A stretch of DNA of 64,000 bases from Streptomyces natalensis ATCC 27448 (GCF_000935125.1 NZ_JRKI01000002.1:124001-188000); one strand, 5' to 3'. Positions 17,929-28,605 are shown, numbered from the stretch's first letter. Notes: generated from the letters alone by a model not told the origin. Numbers and translations: made by a program.

Positions 17929-18447
17929 ATGCCCGTGCATTCAAAAGGCCTCACCGTCCGCCGCGCCCGGACCAGCGATGTCCCGGCGGTACGCCGCCTC
18001 ATCGACTCCTACTCACGGCACGGCATCCTGCTCGACAAAGCCACCGTCACGCTTTACGAGGACATCCAGGAGTTCTGGGTCGCCGAACGGGACGAAGACG
18101 CCGAGGTCGTCGGCTGCGGCGCACTGCATGTGATGTGGGAAGACCTGGCCGAAGTCCGCACCCTTGCGGTCGATCCGCAGCTCAAGGGCCACGGAGTGGG
18201 CCATCTCGTCCTCGACAAGCTGCTGCGAACCGCGCGCTGGCTCGGAGTACGGCGCATTTTCTGTCTCACCTTCGAAGTCGACTTCTTCACCAAGCACGGC
18301 TTCGTGGAGATCGGCGAGACTCCGGTTGAGCGTGATGTCTACAGCGAGCTGCTGCGTTCCTATGACGAGGGCGTTGCCGAGTTCCTCGGGCTCGAACGAG
18401 TGAAGCCCAACACCCTGGGTAACAGCCGGATGCTTCTGCACCTGTGA
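17929..18447 (+). CDS. argA: Amino-acid N-acetyltransferase (short GNAT-type N-acetylglutamate synthase)
   Basis: A 172-aa GNAT-fold acetyltransferase. VGCGALHVMWEDLAEVRTLAVDPQLKGHGVGHLVLDKLL contains the acetyl-CoA pyrophosphate loop (QLKGHGVGH), and the C-terminal FCLTFEVDFFTKHGFVEI motif is typical of the stand-alone N-acetylglutamate synthase of actinobacteria, the first enzyme of arginine synthesis. It lacks the amino-acid-kinase domain of E. coli ArgA. No arg operon genes are adjacent. TAGCGT, which contains the stop codon of the preceding gene, lies 6 nt before the ATG, so this gene may have its own leaderless promoter. Confidence 0.85.
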   Translation: MPVHSKGLTVRRARTSDVPAVRRLIDSYSRHGILLDKATVTLYEDIQEFWVAERDEDAEVVGCGALHVMWEDLAEVRTLAVDPQLKGHGVGHLVLDKLLRTARWLGVRRIFCLTFEVDFFTKHGFVEIGETPVERDVYSELLRSYDEGVAEFLGLERVKPNTLGNSRMLLHL

Positions 18448-18474
18448 ACAGCGTTCTATGTCCGAATCGCTCCG

Positions 18475-18512
18475 CTATCGCTCCCCTATCGATCCCTATC
18501 GCGCCCCTATGC
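18475..18512 (+). promoter_or_regulatory. Phased CTATCG repeats upstream of lsr2
   Basis: CTATCG occurs at 18475, 18486 and 18496, with CTATGC at 18507, spaced 11, 10 and 11 bp, so all face the same side of the helix. The cluster lies about 120-160 bp before the lsr2 start. It could be a binding array for an activator or for Lsr2 itself; this is untested. Confidence 0.45.
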
Positions 18513-18634
18513 CGCGCTACGGAAGCATGTGTTCCCCGCTCTGCGGGCAAGTGAACCCTACCCAAGGGTTTGTGTTTTTCCCGGAAAAGCGGTTTGCTTT
18601 CCGTCGTAATCCACATTCGATGAAAGGGAAACCG

Positions 18635-18967
18635 GTGGCACAGAAGGTTCAGGTTCTTCTTGTTGACGACCTCGACGGTGGCGAGGCGCACGAGACGGTG
18701 ACGTTCGCTCTCGACGGTAAGTCCTACGAGATCGACCTCTCCGATGCCAACGCCGAGAAGCTTCGTGAGTCGCTCACGGACTTCGTGAAGGCCGGCCGTC
18801 GTACCGGTGGCCGTTCCGGGGCCCGCGGCAAGGCGCGCGCCGCTTCCGGTGGCTCCGGCGACACCGCGAAGATCCGCGCGTGGGCGAAGGAGAACGGCTA
18901 CAACGTCAATGACCGTGGCCGCGTCCCCGCCGACATTCGCGAGGCATTCGAGAAGGCCAACGGCTGA
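18635..18967 (+). CDS. lsr2: Nucleoid-associated silencer Lsr2
   Basis: A 110-aa H-NS-like protein that binds AT-rich DNA and silences foreign and antibiotic genes in actinobacteria. The N-terminal dimerisation domain (AQKVQVLLVDDLDGGEAHETVTF) is followed by a basic linker (RRTGGRSGARGKARA) and the C-terminal DNA-binding domain with IRAWAKENGYNVNDRGRVPADI, whose RGR (94-96) inserts in the minor groove like an AT-hook. GTG start with AAAGGG 6 nt upstream. The gene end overlaps by 70 bp a convergent reading frame. Phased repeats upstream may control it. Confidence 0.96.
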   Translation: MAQKVQVLLVDDLDGGEAHETVTFALDGKSYEIDLSDANAEKLRESLTDFVKAGRRTGGRSGARGKARAASGGSGDTAKIRAWAKENGYNVNDRGRVPADIREAFEKANG

Positions 18968-19596
18968 TCGCCGCAAGCGCGATCGGATTGGGCATTACGA
19001 GCACGCAGCAACCGGGCCCGGTGGCACTCCGTTGCCGCCGCGCTCACCAGCCGAATGAGGTTGGGGGCGCCCCCACCGTCTCCGCCGATTCCTGTCCCGA
19101 ACCCCGTACTGGGCAGGAAATTCTCCGCCGCGCGCCCCGGCCGGGGAGGTCGCAACCATCCTGCGGCCTCCCGCCCGCCGAATTCGCAGGCCGAGAGCGT
19201 GTCGGCGGCAGCGGCACGGGCGGGGACGGCCGGTGCGGGCATCCGCTCCCCGGCCCCGCGCGCACCGAGATCAGGCGTGAGCGCACCCCACTCGAGCCAT
19301 TGCAGGATTTCCGGCAGTTCCTCGGCGCCGCCGGCCGCGATGAGCATGAGCACTTTCGGCCGTTCCAGGCGGCGATTTCCGTCGCATGAGGGCCGTAGCA
19401 GCGCCACCGGCCCGGTGTGCGGCAGCCGCCGCAGTACGGCCCGCCCCGCGTCGGCCGGCATCTCCAGCACGTCGAAATGCGGCCCCACGAGCAGCTCCAC
19501 GGGCTCCGTGGCGGTGGTCGGCCAGCCCATCTCCTGCTCGTACCACCGGCGGACGGCGGACAGGGGGCTGCGGGGTCGCGGAAGTGCGCGGGCCAT
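18898..19596 (-). CDS. Primase/polymerase-like (diverged AEP) hypothetical protein
   Basis: A 232-aa protein with the pattern ELLVGPHFDVLEMPADAGRAVLRRL, GPVALL, VLMLIAAGGAEELPEILQWLEWG and LGARGAGERMPAP. I recognise this arrangement from streptomycete proteins annotated as bifunctional primase/polymerase N-terminal domains, but the acidic catalytic residues are not clear here, so it may be inactive or regulatory. The ATG at 19596 is the best match to family length; the frame is open further upstream. The last 23 residues are read through the end of convergent lsr2, which is unusual. The function is unknown. Confidence 0.65.
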   Translation of the reverse strand: MARALPRPRSPLSAVRRWYEQEMGWPTTATEPVELLVGPHFDVLEMPADAGRAVLRRLPHTGPVALLRPSCDGNRRLERPKVLMLIAAGGAEELPEILQWLEWGALTPDLGARGAGERMPAPAVPARAAAADTLSACEFGGREAAGWLRPPRPGRAAENFLPSTGFGTGIGGDGGGAPNLIRLVSAAATECHRARLLRARNAQSDRACGDQPLAFSNASRMSAGTRPRSLTL

Positions 19597-19866
19597 ATCC
19601 GGTGCAACGGCCAACGAACTCGGGAAGTTACGCAGGGTGGAAGTCCCGATCCGATGCGGATACGCACCGTGATCGGGCGGGGGCGTGCCGGGGCATTCGG
19701 CAGCGGGTGGGTGTTCGCCCGTAGCGGATGGAAGCGGCCCGCGCCGCATGGAGTGTCAGTGGCAGCGGGTAAGACAGTCACAGTGGGAAAAGACCGTGTG
19801 ACCGGCGCCAGAGGCGCTCTGCACCAGCGGATGGCCGGATGCGGTGGGCGTGTCGGGCCGGGGTGC

Positions 19867-19891
19867 GTTCGCCACGGGCGTAGTGGCGAAC
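19867..19891. promoter_or_regulatory. Inverted repeat upstream of clpC, possible ClgR site
   Basis: GTTCGCCAC and GTGGCGAAC form a perfect 9-bp inverted repeat with a 7-nt centre. Its left part also contains CGC-N5-GCG, the core of the ClgR operator known to activate clp genes in actinobacteria. It lies about 215 bp before clpC. The whole stretch from 19597 to 20104 has no convincing gene; it also holds a second inverted repeat, GTCCCG and CGGGAC, at 20021-20037, close to TTGGAA (20009) and TAGCAT (20038), whose spacing is too long for a standard promoter. Confidence 0.45.
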
Positions 19892-20104
19892 AGCGTATAT
19901 GCCTGGCCTGCGGGAACATCGTCTCGCACCATCGAGTTGGAGCAGATGTCAGCTGTTCGGCAGTAAATTTCCCCGCCGGAGCGGGGTGATCCGGACGGGT
20001 GTCGGCAGTTGGAATGAGCTGTCCCGTGTTGCGGGACTAGCATGCGGAAGGACAGGGAGGGGACCGACCCCTAACTGCCTGACCGCTCTGAGGAGCGATT
20101 AACG

Positions 20105-22630
20105 ATGTTCGAGAGGTTCACCGACCGTGCGCGGCGGGTTGTCGTCCTGGCTCAGGAAGAAGCCCGGATGCTCAACCACAACTACATCGGCACCGAGCAC
20201 ATCCTCCTGGGCCTGATCCACGAGGGTGAGGGTGTCGCCGCTAAGGCCCTGGAGAGCCTCGGGATTTCGCTCGAGGCGGTCCGCCAGCAGGTGGAGGAGA
20301 TCATCGGCCAGGGCCAGCAGGCCCCGTCCGGCCACATTCCCTTCACCCCCCGTGCCAAGAAGGTCCTGGAGCTTTCGCTCCGCGAGGCCCTCCAGCTCGG
20401 CCACAACTACATCGGTACGGAGCACATCCTGCTCGGCCTGATCCGCGAGGGCGAGGGCGTCGCCGCCCAGGTCCTCGTGAAGCTGGGCGCCGATCTCAAC
20501 CGGGTGCGGCAGCAGGTCATCCAGCTGCTCTCCGGTTACCAGGGCAAGGAAGCCGCCACCGCCGGCGGCCCCGCCGAGGGCACGCCCTCGACCTCCCTCG
20601 TCCTGGACCAGTTCGGCCGCAACCTCACGCAGGCCGCTCGCGAGACCAAGCTCGACCCGGTCATCGGGCGCGAGAAGGAAATCGAGCGGGTCATGCAGGT
20701 GCTCTCCCGCCGTACGAAGAACAACCCGGTCCTCATCGGCGAGCCCGGCGTCGGCAAGACGGCGGTCGTCGAAGGACTGGCTCAGGCGATCGTCAAGGGC
20801 GAGGTGCCCGAGACCCTCAAGGACAAGCACCTCTACACCCTCGACCTCGGCGCCCTGGTCGCCGGCTCCCGCTACCGCGGTGACTTCGAGGAGCGCCTGA
20901 AGAAGGTCCTCAAGGAGATCCGCACCCGCGGCGACATCATCCTGTTCATCGACGAGCTCCACACCCTGGTGGGTGCGGGCGCCGCCGAGGGCGCGATCGA
21001 CGCCGCCAGCATCCTCAAGCCCATGCTGGCGCGAGGCGAGCTGCAGACCATCGGTGCCACCACGCTCGACGAGTACCGCAAGCACCTGGAGAAGGACGCG
21101 GCCCTGGAGCGCCGCTTCCAGCCCATCCAGGTCGCGGAGCCGTCGCTGCCCCACACGATCGAGATCCTCAAGGGCCTGCGGGACCGCTACGAGGCGCACC
21201 ACCGCGTCTCCATCACGGACTCCGCCCTGGTCGCGGCGGCCACCCTGGCCGACCGCTACATCTCCGACCGTTTCCTGCCGGACAAGGCGATCGACCTGAT
21301 CGACGAGGCCGGCTCCCGAATGCGCATCCGCCGCATGACCGCGCCGCCGGACCTGCGCGAATTCGACGAGAAGATCGCCGATGTGCGCCGGGAGAAGGAG
21401 TCCGCGATCGACTCGCAGGACTTCGAGAAGGCCGCGGGCCTGCGCGACAAGGAAAAGCAGCTCCTGGCCGCGAAGGCGAAGCGGGAGAAGGAGTGGAAGG
21501 CCGGCGACATGGACGTCGTCGCCGAGGTGGACGAGGAGCTGATCGCCGAGGTCCTGGCCACGGCCACCGGCATCCCGGTCTTCAAGCTCACCGAGGAGGA
21601 GTCGTCCCGCCTGCTGCGCATGGAGGACGAGCTCCACAAGCGCGTCATCGGCCAGAAGGACGCCATCAAGGCGCTCTCCCAGGCCATCCGCCGTACCCGT
21701 GCCGGGCTGAAGGACCCCAAGCGTCCCGGTGGCTCGTTCATCTTCGCGGGCCCGTCGGGCGTCGGTAAGACGGAGCTGTCCAAGACCCTCGCCGAGTTCC
21801 TGTTCGGCGACGAGGACGCGCTGATCTCCCTGGACATGTCGGAGTTCAGTGAGAAGCACACCGTCTCGCGGCTCTTCGGCTCGCCCCCCGGCTACGTCGG
21901 CTACGAAGAGGGCGGCCAGCTCACCGAGAAGGTGCGCCGCAAGCCGTTCTCCGTGGTGCTCTTCGACGAGGTCGAAAAGGCCCACCCGGACATCTTCAAC
22001 TCCCTGTTGCAGATCCTGGAGGACGGTCGCCTGACCGACTCCCAGGGCCGGGTCGTGGACTTCAAGAACACCGTCATCATCATGACGACGAACCTCGGCA
22101 CCCGGGACATCTCCAAGGGCTTCAACCTCGGCTTCGCGGCCCAGGGCGATGTCCGTACCGGCTACGAGCGGATGAAGAACAAGGTCAACGAAGAGCTCAA
22201 GCAGCACTTCCGCCCCGAGTTCCTCAACCGTGTCGATGACACCGTCGTCTTCCACCAGCTGACCGAGGAAGACATCATCCAGATCGTCGACCTCATGATC
22301 GCCAAGGTGGACGAGCGGCTCAAGGACCGCGACATGGGCATCGAGCTCAGCGGTACCGCCAAGTCGCTGCTGGCCAAGCGCGGGTACGACCCGGTGCTCG
22401 GCGCCCGTCCGCTGCGCCGCACGATCCAGCGCGAGATCGAGGACGCCCTCTCGGAGAAGATCCTCTTCAGCGAGCTGCGTCCGGGCCACATCGTGGTCGT
22501 CGACGTCGAGGGCGAGGGTGACAGCGCCAAGTTCACCTTCCGCGGCGAGGAGAAGGCGGCCCTGCCGGACGCCCCGCCGATCGAGTCCGCCACCGGCGGC
22601 TCGGGCCCGAACCTGAGCAAGGACGCGTAG
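20105..22630 (+). CDS. clpC: Clp protease ATP-binding subunit ClpC
   Basis: An 841-aa Hsp100 unfoldase that feeds proteins to ClpP. Order of parts: two Clp-N repeats (each with [14 protein letters not shown]; residues 1-150), AAA1 with GEPGVGKT and [10 protein letters not shown], a UVR-containing middle domain ([30 protein letters not shown]), AAA2 with GPSGVGKT, and a C-terminal D2-small domain. This is the ClpC, not ClpB, layout because the middle domain is short. [11 protein letters not shown] is the standard start, with GAGGAG about 10 nt upstream. Regulation by ClgR is suggested by the upstream inverted repeat. A strong terminator follows. Confidence 0.97.
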   Translation: MFERFTDRARRVVVLAQEEARMLNHNYIGTEHILLGLIHEGEGVAAKALESLGISLEAVRQQVEEIIGQGQQAPSGHIPFTPRAKKVLELSLREALQLGHNYIGTEHILLGLIREGEGVAAQVLVKLGADLNRVRQQVIQLLSGYQGKEAATAGGPAEGTPSTSLVLDQFGRNLTQAARETKLDPVIGREKEIERVMQVLSRRTKNNPVLIGEPGVGKTAVVEGLAQAIVKGEVPETLKDKHLYTLDLGALVAGSRYRGDFEERLKKVLKEIRTRGDIILFIDELHTLVGAGAAEGAIDAASILKPMLARGELQTIGATTLDEYRKHLEKDAALERRFQPIQVAEPSLPHTIEILKGLRDRYEAHHRVSITDSALVAAATLADRYISDRFLPDKAIDLIDEAGSRMRIRRMTAPPDLREFDEKIADVRREKESAIDSQDFEKAAGLRDKEKQLLAAKAKREKEWKAGDMDVVAEVDEELIAEVLATATGIPVFKLTEEESSRLLRMEDELHKRVIGQKDAIKALSQAIRRTRAGLKDPKRPGGSFIFAGPSGVGKTELSKTLAEFLFGDEDALISLDMSEFSEKHTVSRLFGSPPGYVGYEEGGQLTEKVRRKPFSVVLFDEVEKAHPDIFNSLLQILEDGRLTDSQGRVVDFKNTVIIMTTNLGTRDISKGFNLGFAAQGDVRTGYERMKNKVNEELKQHFRPEFLNRVDDTVVFHQLTEEDIIQIVDLMIAKVDERLKDRDMGIELSGTAKSLLAKRGYDPVLGARPLRRTIQREIEDALSEKILFSELRPGHIVVVDVEGEGDSAKFTFRGEEKAALPDAPPIESATGGSGPNLSKDA

Positions 22631-22654
22631 CAGCACAAAAGGCTCTCGCACAGC

Positions 22655-22695
22655 GGCGCTGCCCCGGACCGTCACATACGGTCCGGGGCAGCGCC
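22655..22695. terminator. Bidirectional terminator between clpC and the NACHT genes
   Basis: A perfect 18-bp stem (GGCGCTGCCCCGGACCGT with its complement) around a CACAT loop. It lies between convergent genes and should stop both clpC and the minus-strand NACHT transcript. There is no clear T run. Confidence 0.85.
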
Positions 22696-22723
22696 GTATC
22701 CGGGCGTGCCCGGCGCCTACGGG

Positions 22724-24802
22724 CTACAGCTGCACGACCCGGATACCGTCCGGCACCCCCGTCACCGGCGGGATACGCCGTCCGATCTGCAAGGTGTCCA
22801 GCTTCGGGAAGGCCGACAGCCACTCCATCGAAACGCCCAGGTCGTAGGCGAGCCACAGCCGGGTCAGCTCTTCGGCCGGAACAATGGCCTCGATCAGCTG
22901 TTCCGGCGTGAAATAGCCGGCGATCCGCAGATGCGGCCGTCCGCCCAAACGGCGAAGAGTATGCAATTCCTCCGGATCGGCCACCGGGAAATACAGCTCG
23001 GCCGGTTCGAGATGGGCGATGATCTCGCGGGCATAGCGGGCGGTGTCGTAATGCCGCCAGGCCCCCGCGAGCTGCGCGCGGATGTCGTGGTGCGCGCGGT
23101 CGCGCAGCCCCGTCAGATAATCGATGGCCATATCGTCCGCGATGGACGTGGCGGTAATGGCCAGAAGATATGCCTCTTCGTCGGAGGCCGTGGCGGGATC
23201 GGGCAGCATTTCCAGCACAATCGGCCCGATCCAGCCAAGCGCGCGGGCCGCGGACGGTGTACTGGGCCGCACCATGTCCCGGGTGAAGCGCTGGACGCGG
23301 GCCCGGACGTCCGGATCCAGCTCGGTGGCGTGCTCCAGGCAGGCGGCGGCCAGCAGCTTGCGGTGGCGGGCCTCGGCCGCCTTGATGCCCGCGTGCGGGG
23401 CCAGCAGGCCGTCCAAGAGGGTCGCGCACTCATCGGGCCGGGCCAGGGCCACGGCCATCCGTATGACGTCCTCCCAGTCGTCGTGGTGGGCGTGCTCCAG
23501 GAGCAGCGCGAAATCGTGGCGCTGGATCGTCGCCCGCGCGGAGAGATAGTCCTGAAAGGTGCGGTGCACGAAGTCGACCGTGCCCGGGGTCGGCTCGCGC
23601 AGCAGGCCCGTGCGGTTGAGCAGATGCCGGAAGACCTCCTCGGGACCGCCCTGTCGGGCCGCGACCGGTATGGCCGGCAGATGCGCGGCCAGGGTCGCGA
23701 TGGCCGTCTCCCGGTCGATCTCCGACCGCCCGTTGATCAGCATCCAGTGGGCGAGCTTCTGCAACAGCTGGATCTTGGGCTGCCGGGTCAGCTCCACGCC
23801 GTCCGTGGCCACCATCGCCCGCTCCCGGTCCCGCCGCTCCAGCAGCATCGACAGCGCCGCGTCGTAGAGCTCCTTACGGCCGTTGGGCAGATAGCCGCGC
23901 CGGTCGCGGTGCAGGGCGCACAGCAGACCGCACATCAGCGGATTGGTCGCCAGCCGGCCCAGATCGCGGGTGATGCGTACGGCGGTGAGCAGCGTGTGCT
24001 CGTACTCCCCGAGCCGGTGGAGGTCGGCCGGGCTCTGCTGGGCGGCGGCGCGGTGCCAGCGCTGGATGAACGCGGCGACGTCCTCCCGGCTCATCGGCGC
24101 CAGGGACAGCTCGGCGAAGCCCTCGCCGGTGAGCCAGTCGTGCGGTACGGCGGAGGGGCGGGAGGTGACGATGCAGACGGTGCCCGGATAGCGGGTGGTC
24201 CAGTCGCGCAGGCGCTCGCGCACCTCCTCGCGGGCCTCCTCGGGCGCCTCGTCGATCCCGTCGATCAGGAGCAGCGCCCGGCCCTCGCCCAGGATGCGCT
24301 CGGCCCACCCGGGCGGCTGGGCCGCGGCGTCGCGGTAGCCGGCGGCGGCCAGGAAGGCGGCCGGGTCGGGGATGCCGTCGCGGGCGAAGCGGCGCACGGG
24401 CAGGAGGAAGGGCACCCGTCCCCGCAACCCCGCGAGCGCCTCGGGCAGTTCGTCCCTGGCGGTGGCCACGGTCAGCCACTGGAGCAGCGTGGTCTTGCCG
24501 GAGCCGGCGACGCCGCGGATCAGGATGCGGGGGCGGTCGGCGAGGGCCTGTTCGGCGGGCGTCGGCGGTTCGTCGTCCTGCGTACCGGGGTCCGGCTCGC
24601 ACTCAAGCCCCAGGTAGGCGGCATCGAGGGGCCAGCTGTCGGGGGAGTGGGCGAGGTCGATGCCGAAGATCGTGAGGTGGTTGTGGGTGGTGGCGGTGGA
24701 GTGGGCGTAGCGGGCTTCGAAGGCGGTGTCGGTGGTGGTGCTGGGGGTGGCGTCGGGGGTGCTGTCGGCGGTGGTGTTGGGGGCGGTGTTCGTGGGATCC
24801 AT
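22724..24802 (-). CDS. NACHT-domain STAND NTPase, short member of a tandem pair
   Basis: A 692-aa cytoplasmic NTPase. The NACHT core has Walker [10 protein letters not shown] (97-105), Walker [10 protein letters not shown] (177-185), a sensor strand IVTSRPSA, and the winged-helix part [22 protein letters not shown]. It is preceded by [20 protein letters not shown], a lead-in shared with the neighbouring NACHT gene. Only 40 low-complexity Thr/Ala/Pro residues precede that, so the N-terminal helical domain of its neighbour is absent, and the C-terminal repeat region is short (about 100 residues) with a single Leu-rich stretch. It lies 28 nt after the larger NACHT gene, so the two are co-transcribed. 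NACHT proteins of this kind are NLR-like antiphage sensors; defence is inferred. Confidence 0.9.
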   Translation of the reverse strand: MDPTNTAPNTTADSTPDATPSTTTDTAFEARYAHSTATTHNHLTIFGIDLAHSPDSWPLDAAYLGLECEPDPGTQDDEPPTPAEQALADRPRILIRGVAGSGKTTLLQWLTVATARDELPEALAGLRGRVPFLLPVRRFARDGIPDPAAFLAAAGYRDAAAQPPGWAERILGEGRALLLIDGIDEAPEEAREEVRERLRDWTTRYPGTVCIVTSRPSAVPHDWLTGEGFAELSLAPMSREDVAAFIQRWHRAAAQQSPADLHRLGEYEHTLLTAVRITRDLGRLATNPLMCGLLCALHRDRRGYLPNGRKELYDAALSMLLERRDRERAMVATDGVELTRQPKIQLLQKLAHWMLINGRSEIDRETAIATLAAHLPAIPVAARQGGPEEVFRHLLNRTGLLREPTPGTVDFVHRTFQDYLSARATIQRHDFALLLEHAHHDDWEDVIRMAVALARPDECATLLDGLLAPHAGIKAAEARHRKLLAAACLEHATELDPDVRARVQRFTRDMVRPSTPSAARALGWIGPIVLEMLPDPATASDEEAYLLAITATSIADDMAIDYLTGLRDRAHHDIRAQLAGAWRHYDTARYAREIIAHLEPAELYFPVADPEELHTLRRLGGRPHLRIAGYFTPEQLIEAIVPAEELTRLWLAYDLGVSMEWLSAFPKLDTLQIGRRIPPVTGVPDGIRVVQL

Positions 24803-24830
24803 GGGTTCCCCGTAACGGGTGTGGCTGCGG

Positions 24831-27800
24831 TCAGGTGCGGGGGCGGGGGTAGAGGGTGAGGGTGACGTGGGGTGGGAGGGAGTGGGGGTTTTCCGGGCGG
24901 AGGAGGGAGAGGAACACCTCCTGGAGGTCGGGGAGTTCGGTCAGGGGAGGGAGCTCTATGGGGGCGTCGGTCATGCCGTACAGCCGGAGGACGCGGGTGC
25001 TGGGGAACGCCGGGAGGACGGCGTGCAGGCTGCGGAGCAGTTCGGGGACGGGGCGGCGGTCCGTATTGAGGAGGCTGAGGGTCTTTACCTGCGGCAAGCG
25101 AAGACCGGGGGGAACATGCAGGGCGCCCCCTTCGGTGGCCAGGCCGAACCCGAAGTCCTCCAGTTCGGTGAGGCTGGTAAGTGCCTGCCACTGGTTCTCG
25201 CTGAAGTTTTCGAAAATGCGCTGTAGTAGTACGTGTTGCAGATGCAGCCAGTCGGTCACTCGGCTGAAGTCGGCGCCGATCGGTTCGTCGATGTTGAGGT
25301 GGGTGAGGGGGGCGCCCGCAGGGACGGCTGCCAGGCCCTTTGGCGGGAGCGGGGACTGCACCATCAGGACGTCGAGATGGTGGAGCCGGTCGAGTCCGCG
25401 CAGATCGTTCAACCCGCTGACGGACAGGCTGCGCAGGGGCAGATCCGCGAGCGGGGCGACGCCGTCGAGGGCGGGGCAGCCCTGGAGGCGTAGCAGCGTG
25501 AGCGCCGGGAAGTTCCTGAGGAACGCCAGGCTGTCGATCTTCGGGTTGTCCACCAGCACCAAATGCGTCAGCGAGCGGCGCTCCACACCGTTGAGGAGTT
25601 CCTGTGCGCCGTAAGCACCGACGACGATGGTGTGCGGTCGGCCGCCGAGGGCCTTGAGGGCGCGCAGTTCGGCGGGGGTCGTCACCGTGAAAGGCGTATC
25701 GTCGCGCAGATGCCGGATGATCTCCTCGGCGTAGCGCTCGGTGTCGAAATGTTGCCAGGAAGACGCGAGTCGGGCTTGTACGGTCGGCGCAGGATGCGTC
25801 CGGAAGCCCTTCATGACTTCCAGGGCGGCGTCCGTGCCGATGCGCGCGGCGGTGGCCACCACCTGTTCCGCCTCGTCGTCCTCCAGCCCGTCCGGGCCGG
25901 GCAGCAGCTCCACGACGATGGGTCCGACCTCGGCGAGCAGTTCCGCCTCGTCGAAGCGACAGGGCGGCAGGATGACATCCGCGCGCTTGTACACCTCCCC
26001 CCGCACCCGCGGATCCAACTCCGTCGCATGCTCCAGACAAGCCATCGCCAGCAGATGCACCCGCAGCCGGCTGCGCGGACTGCGGATCCCGTCCCCGTGT
26101 TCGATCATCCCCCGCAGGATCTCCGCCCGTTCGCGCGGCCGTGCATGGGCCACCGCCATGCGGATGACGTCCTCCCACTGGGAGTCGACGGAGTGCTCCA
26201 CCAGCAGCCCGAAGTCGCCCTCCTCGACGGCGGCGCGCGCCCCCAGGTAGTCCTGGAAGGTGCGGTGGACGAAGTCCACGGATCCGGGGGTCGGTTCGCG
26301 CAGCAGGCCGCTGCGTAACAGCAGATGGCGGAAGACGGCCGCCGTGTCGCCCTGGGCCGCGGCGGCGGGGACGGCGGGCAGTGCGTCGCCGATGATGCGT
26401 TCGGCACGGTCGCGGAGGAGTTCCGTGCGGCCGTTGCGGATGAGCCAGTAGGCGAGCCGTTGCAGCAGCTGTACCTGCGGTTCGTCGGCCAGCTCGATGC
26501 CCGTCGGCGCGCCCATGTCCCGTTCCCGGTCGCGGCGGGACAGCAGCATGCCGAGCGCCGCGTCGTACAACTCCTTGCGTCCGCGCGGGAGATAGCCGCG
26601 GCGGTCCCGGTGGAGGGCGCAGATCAGGCCGCACATCAGGGGGTTGGTGGCCAGGCGGCCGAGGTCCTGTTTGGTGCGGACGGCAGTGAGCAGGGACCGC
26701 TCGTACGCGTCCAGTTGCGCGGTGTCCTCGGCGTCCTCGCGCGCCGCCGCATGCCAGCGGCCGATGAAGGCGGCGACCTCGTCGTGGCCCATCGGGGTCA
26801 GGGTCAGCTCGTCGAAGCCATCGGCGGCGAGCCAGTCCTCGCGTACGGCGGAGGGGCGGGTGGTGACCAGCCAGAGGTTGTCGGGGAAGGCGTCCAGCAG
26901 GTCGCGCAGCCAGGCGCGGGCGGGCCTGCGCTCGGCCTCGGGGATCTCGTCCAGGCCGTCGACCAGGAGGAGTCCGCGGCCGGAGGTCAGGACGCGCTCG
27001 GCCCAGCCGTCGGGCTGGGAGCCGGTCACCGGGCACGAGACGGCGGACAGGAAGTGGCCGGGGGTGGGCAGGGCGGCGCCGGAGCGGGTGAGGGTGCGCA
27101 GCGGGAGGACGAAGGGGATGCGGCCGTGGAGGTGGGGGAGCGGGGTGTCGGCGGGGTCCTTGGTGCAGGAGACGGCCAGCCACTGGATGAGGGTGCTCTT
27201 ACCGGAGCCGGCGACGCCGCGCAGCAGGACCTGGTCGAAGTCGGCGAGGGCCTGGTCGGCGCGCTGGGGCGGGCGGGGCGTGAGTTCTTCCAGGCCGGGG
27301 AGGGAGCCATCCTCACGGCGGATGGGCGCCCTGAAGTCCCCCAGGCCGGGGAAAGAGGCGTCCGGGCGCGGCCTCGTCGCCCCCAGGCTCAGATACGCCG
27401 AATCCAGCGGCCAGCGGTCGGGCGAGTGGGCCAGGTCGATGCCGTAGATGGTCAGGCGGCTGTGCTTGCGGGCGATGTAGGTGAGGTAGGAGCGCTCGAA
27501 GGCGGTGTCGGCGGCGCGCGGGGACGGATGCCCTTCGAGGAAGGCGTCGATCTTGGTGATGGCGCCGTCCAGGCTGCGGCTCTGCTGGACGAGGGTGCGT
27601 GCCACGAACGTCGACCGCTGGGTGAAGAAGTGCACGATGTGCAGGCAGGCGGTGGCGAGCAGGGTGTGGTGCATCAGCTCGGCGTCGCGGGTCAGGCCGC
27701 GGGTGGCGTGCGGGGCGGCGGCCGTCAGGCGTTCGGCGAGGGCGCTGTGACCGAGCAGGACGGCCTGTACGTCGTCCATGGCCAGCTCGCCGAGGCCGTG

Positions 27801-28085
27801 CAGGGTGATGGCCAGGGCGTCGGCCACGGCCGTTTCCTCGTCCTCGGGGCACGGGCGCTCGCCGGGGAGGGTGGCGTCCACCGCCCGGCGTACGAGTTCC
27901 GCGGCGAGTTTGTGCAGGTCCCGGTCGGTCAGGGTGGCCTTTTCGCCCTTGAAGGAGACCAGGCCGGAGATCCGTACGGGCGCGGAGACCAGCCCGGCGC
28001 CCGGCCCGTCCTTGACGAACAGCTTCTTCACGAGCGGCGCGACCACGCTGGAAGCGAGCCGTATGCCGACTGCTGACGGTTCCAT
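24831..28085 (-). CDS. NNH-NACHT-LRR NTPase (bacterial NLR-like)
   Basis: A 1084-aa multidomain NTPase. Residues 1-200 form a helical domain of NACHT N-terminal (NNH) type, including [25 protein letters not shown] follows with Walker [10 protein letters not shown] (290-298), Walker [10 protein letters not shown] (372-380), and [11 protein letters not shown]. The C-terminal 280 residues are leucine-rich repeats ([50 protein letters not shown]), a likely ligand-sensing surface. A linker carries two copies of a PGL-x-x-L/F block. The effector is probably the N-terminal helical domain. It begins the transcript; GGGGGAGG lies 14 nt before the ATG. It shows no sign of recent transfer: codon use resembles its neighbours. 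Confidence 0.92.
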   Translation of the reverse strand: MEPSAVGIRLASSVVAPLVKKLFVKDGPGAGLVSAPVRISGLVSFKGEKATLTDRDLHKLAAELVRRAVDATLPGERPCPEDEETAVADALAITLHGLGELAMDDVQAVLLGHSALAERLTAAAPHATRGLTRDAELMHHTLLATACLHIVHFFTQRSTFVARTLVQQSRSLDGAITKIDAFLEGHPSPRAADTAFERSYLTYIARKHSRLTIYGIDLAHSPDRWPLDSAYLSLGATRPRPDASFPGLGDFRAPIRREDGSLPGLEELTPRPPQRADQALADFDQVLLRGVAGSGKSTLIQWLAVSCTKDPADTPLPHLHGRIPFVLPLRTLTRSGAALPTPGHFLSAVSCPVTGSQPDGWAERVLTSGRGLLLVDGLDEIPEAERRPARAWLRDLLDAFPDNLWLVTTRPSAVREDWLAADGFDELTLTPMGHDEVAAFIGRWHAAAREDAEDTAQLDAYERSLLTAVRTKQDLGRLATNPLMCGLICALHRDRRGYLPRGRKELYDAALGMLLSRRDRERDMGAPTGIELADEPQVQLLQRLAYWLIRNGRTELLRDRAERIIGDALPAVPAAAAQGDTAAVFRHLLLRSGLLREPTPGSVDFVHRTFQDYLGARAAVEEGDFGLLVEHSVDSQWEDVIRMAVAHARPRERAEILRGMIEHGDGIRSPRSRLRVHLLAMACLEHATELDPRVRGEVYKRADVILPPCRFDEAELLAEVGPIVVELLPGPDGLEDDEAEQVVATAARIGTDAALEVMKGFRTHPAPTVQARLASSWQHFDTERYAEEIIRHLRDDTPFTVTTPAELRALKALGGRPHTIVVGAYGAQELLNGVERRSLTHLVLVDNPKIDSLAFLRNFPALTLLRLQGCPALDGVAPLADLPLRSLSVSGLNDLRGLDRLHHLDVLMVQSPLPPKGLAAVPAGAPLTHLNIDEPIGADFSRVTDWLHLQHVLLQRIFENFSENQWQALTSLTELEDFGFGLATEGGALHVPPGLRLPQVKTLSLLNTDRRPVPELLRSLHAVLPAFPSTRVLRLYGMTDAPIELPPLTELPDLQEVFLSLLRPENPHSLPPHVTLTLYPRPRT

Positions 28086-28605
28086 CGTGCGGGCGGCCTC
28101 CCCCGTGGCTGCTGACTCGTGTGAACCAGGTTACGCGCCGGGCGTCCGCCGGGTGAGCCCTTTCACCATTTCTCGGGCGACCGGGTAATCCAGGTCACGT
28201 CAGACGCGTCACAAATGGCGGCCGGAATTCCCCTCGGCGGTGACATGACGCACACGGAATTCGCCGTCTACTAGCTCCCTTAGGGAAATGGGTGGACGCG
28301 GTGTGCGCGATAGGGGGAGGGAGTGACGAGAGGGGAGGGTGGGGCGGGCAGATATGGCTAAGGCCCAGGTCAGAGGGTAGACGAGGGTCTGGGAGTCGAC
28401 GGTGCAGAGGGTGGCGCCTGCCCGCTATGGCCTGGATTACACCCTCGTCGAATACGGCCTTCGGTAGTAGCGGGCGGCGCTTGGCGAGCCGTCGAATGCG
28501 GGTTACCAAGGAATGGCCGAACCGGACCGCAGTCGGGGAAGCGCATTCACTCGTGATTCCAGATTCCTGGTAGCAGATTCCTGATTCCTGGAGGAAAAAA
28601 CCCGC
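28086..28605. other. Divergent promoter region, no gene seen
   Basis: A 520-bp gap between the NACHT operon and the M23 peptidase gene. Purine-rich patches lie at 28305-28345. Just before the M23 start, GATTCC(A/T)G occurs three to four times (28554-28591), followed by a GGAGGA ribosome site. I looked for the c-di-AMP riboswitch that controls other streptomycete cell-wall hydrolases and found none of its conserved blocks. Confidence 0.6.

Noticed and set aside
20099..22675. Long open frame (858 codons) antisense to clpC
   Set aside because: Mirror of a highly conserved gene in GC-rich DNA; the translation is low-complexity Asp/Val/Leu/Gly without domains.
24520..27183. 887-codon frame across both NACHT genes
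   Set aside because: It is an out-of-frame reading of the larger NACHT gene, rich in Arg and Pro; the NACHT motifs are in the other frame.
28200..28605. c-di-AMP (ydaO-type) riboswitch before the M23 peptidase
   Set aside because: Streptomycete hydrolase genes often carry one, but none of its conserved blocks could be found.
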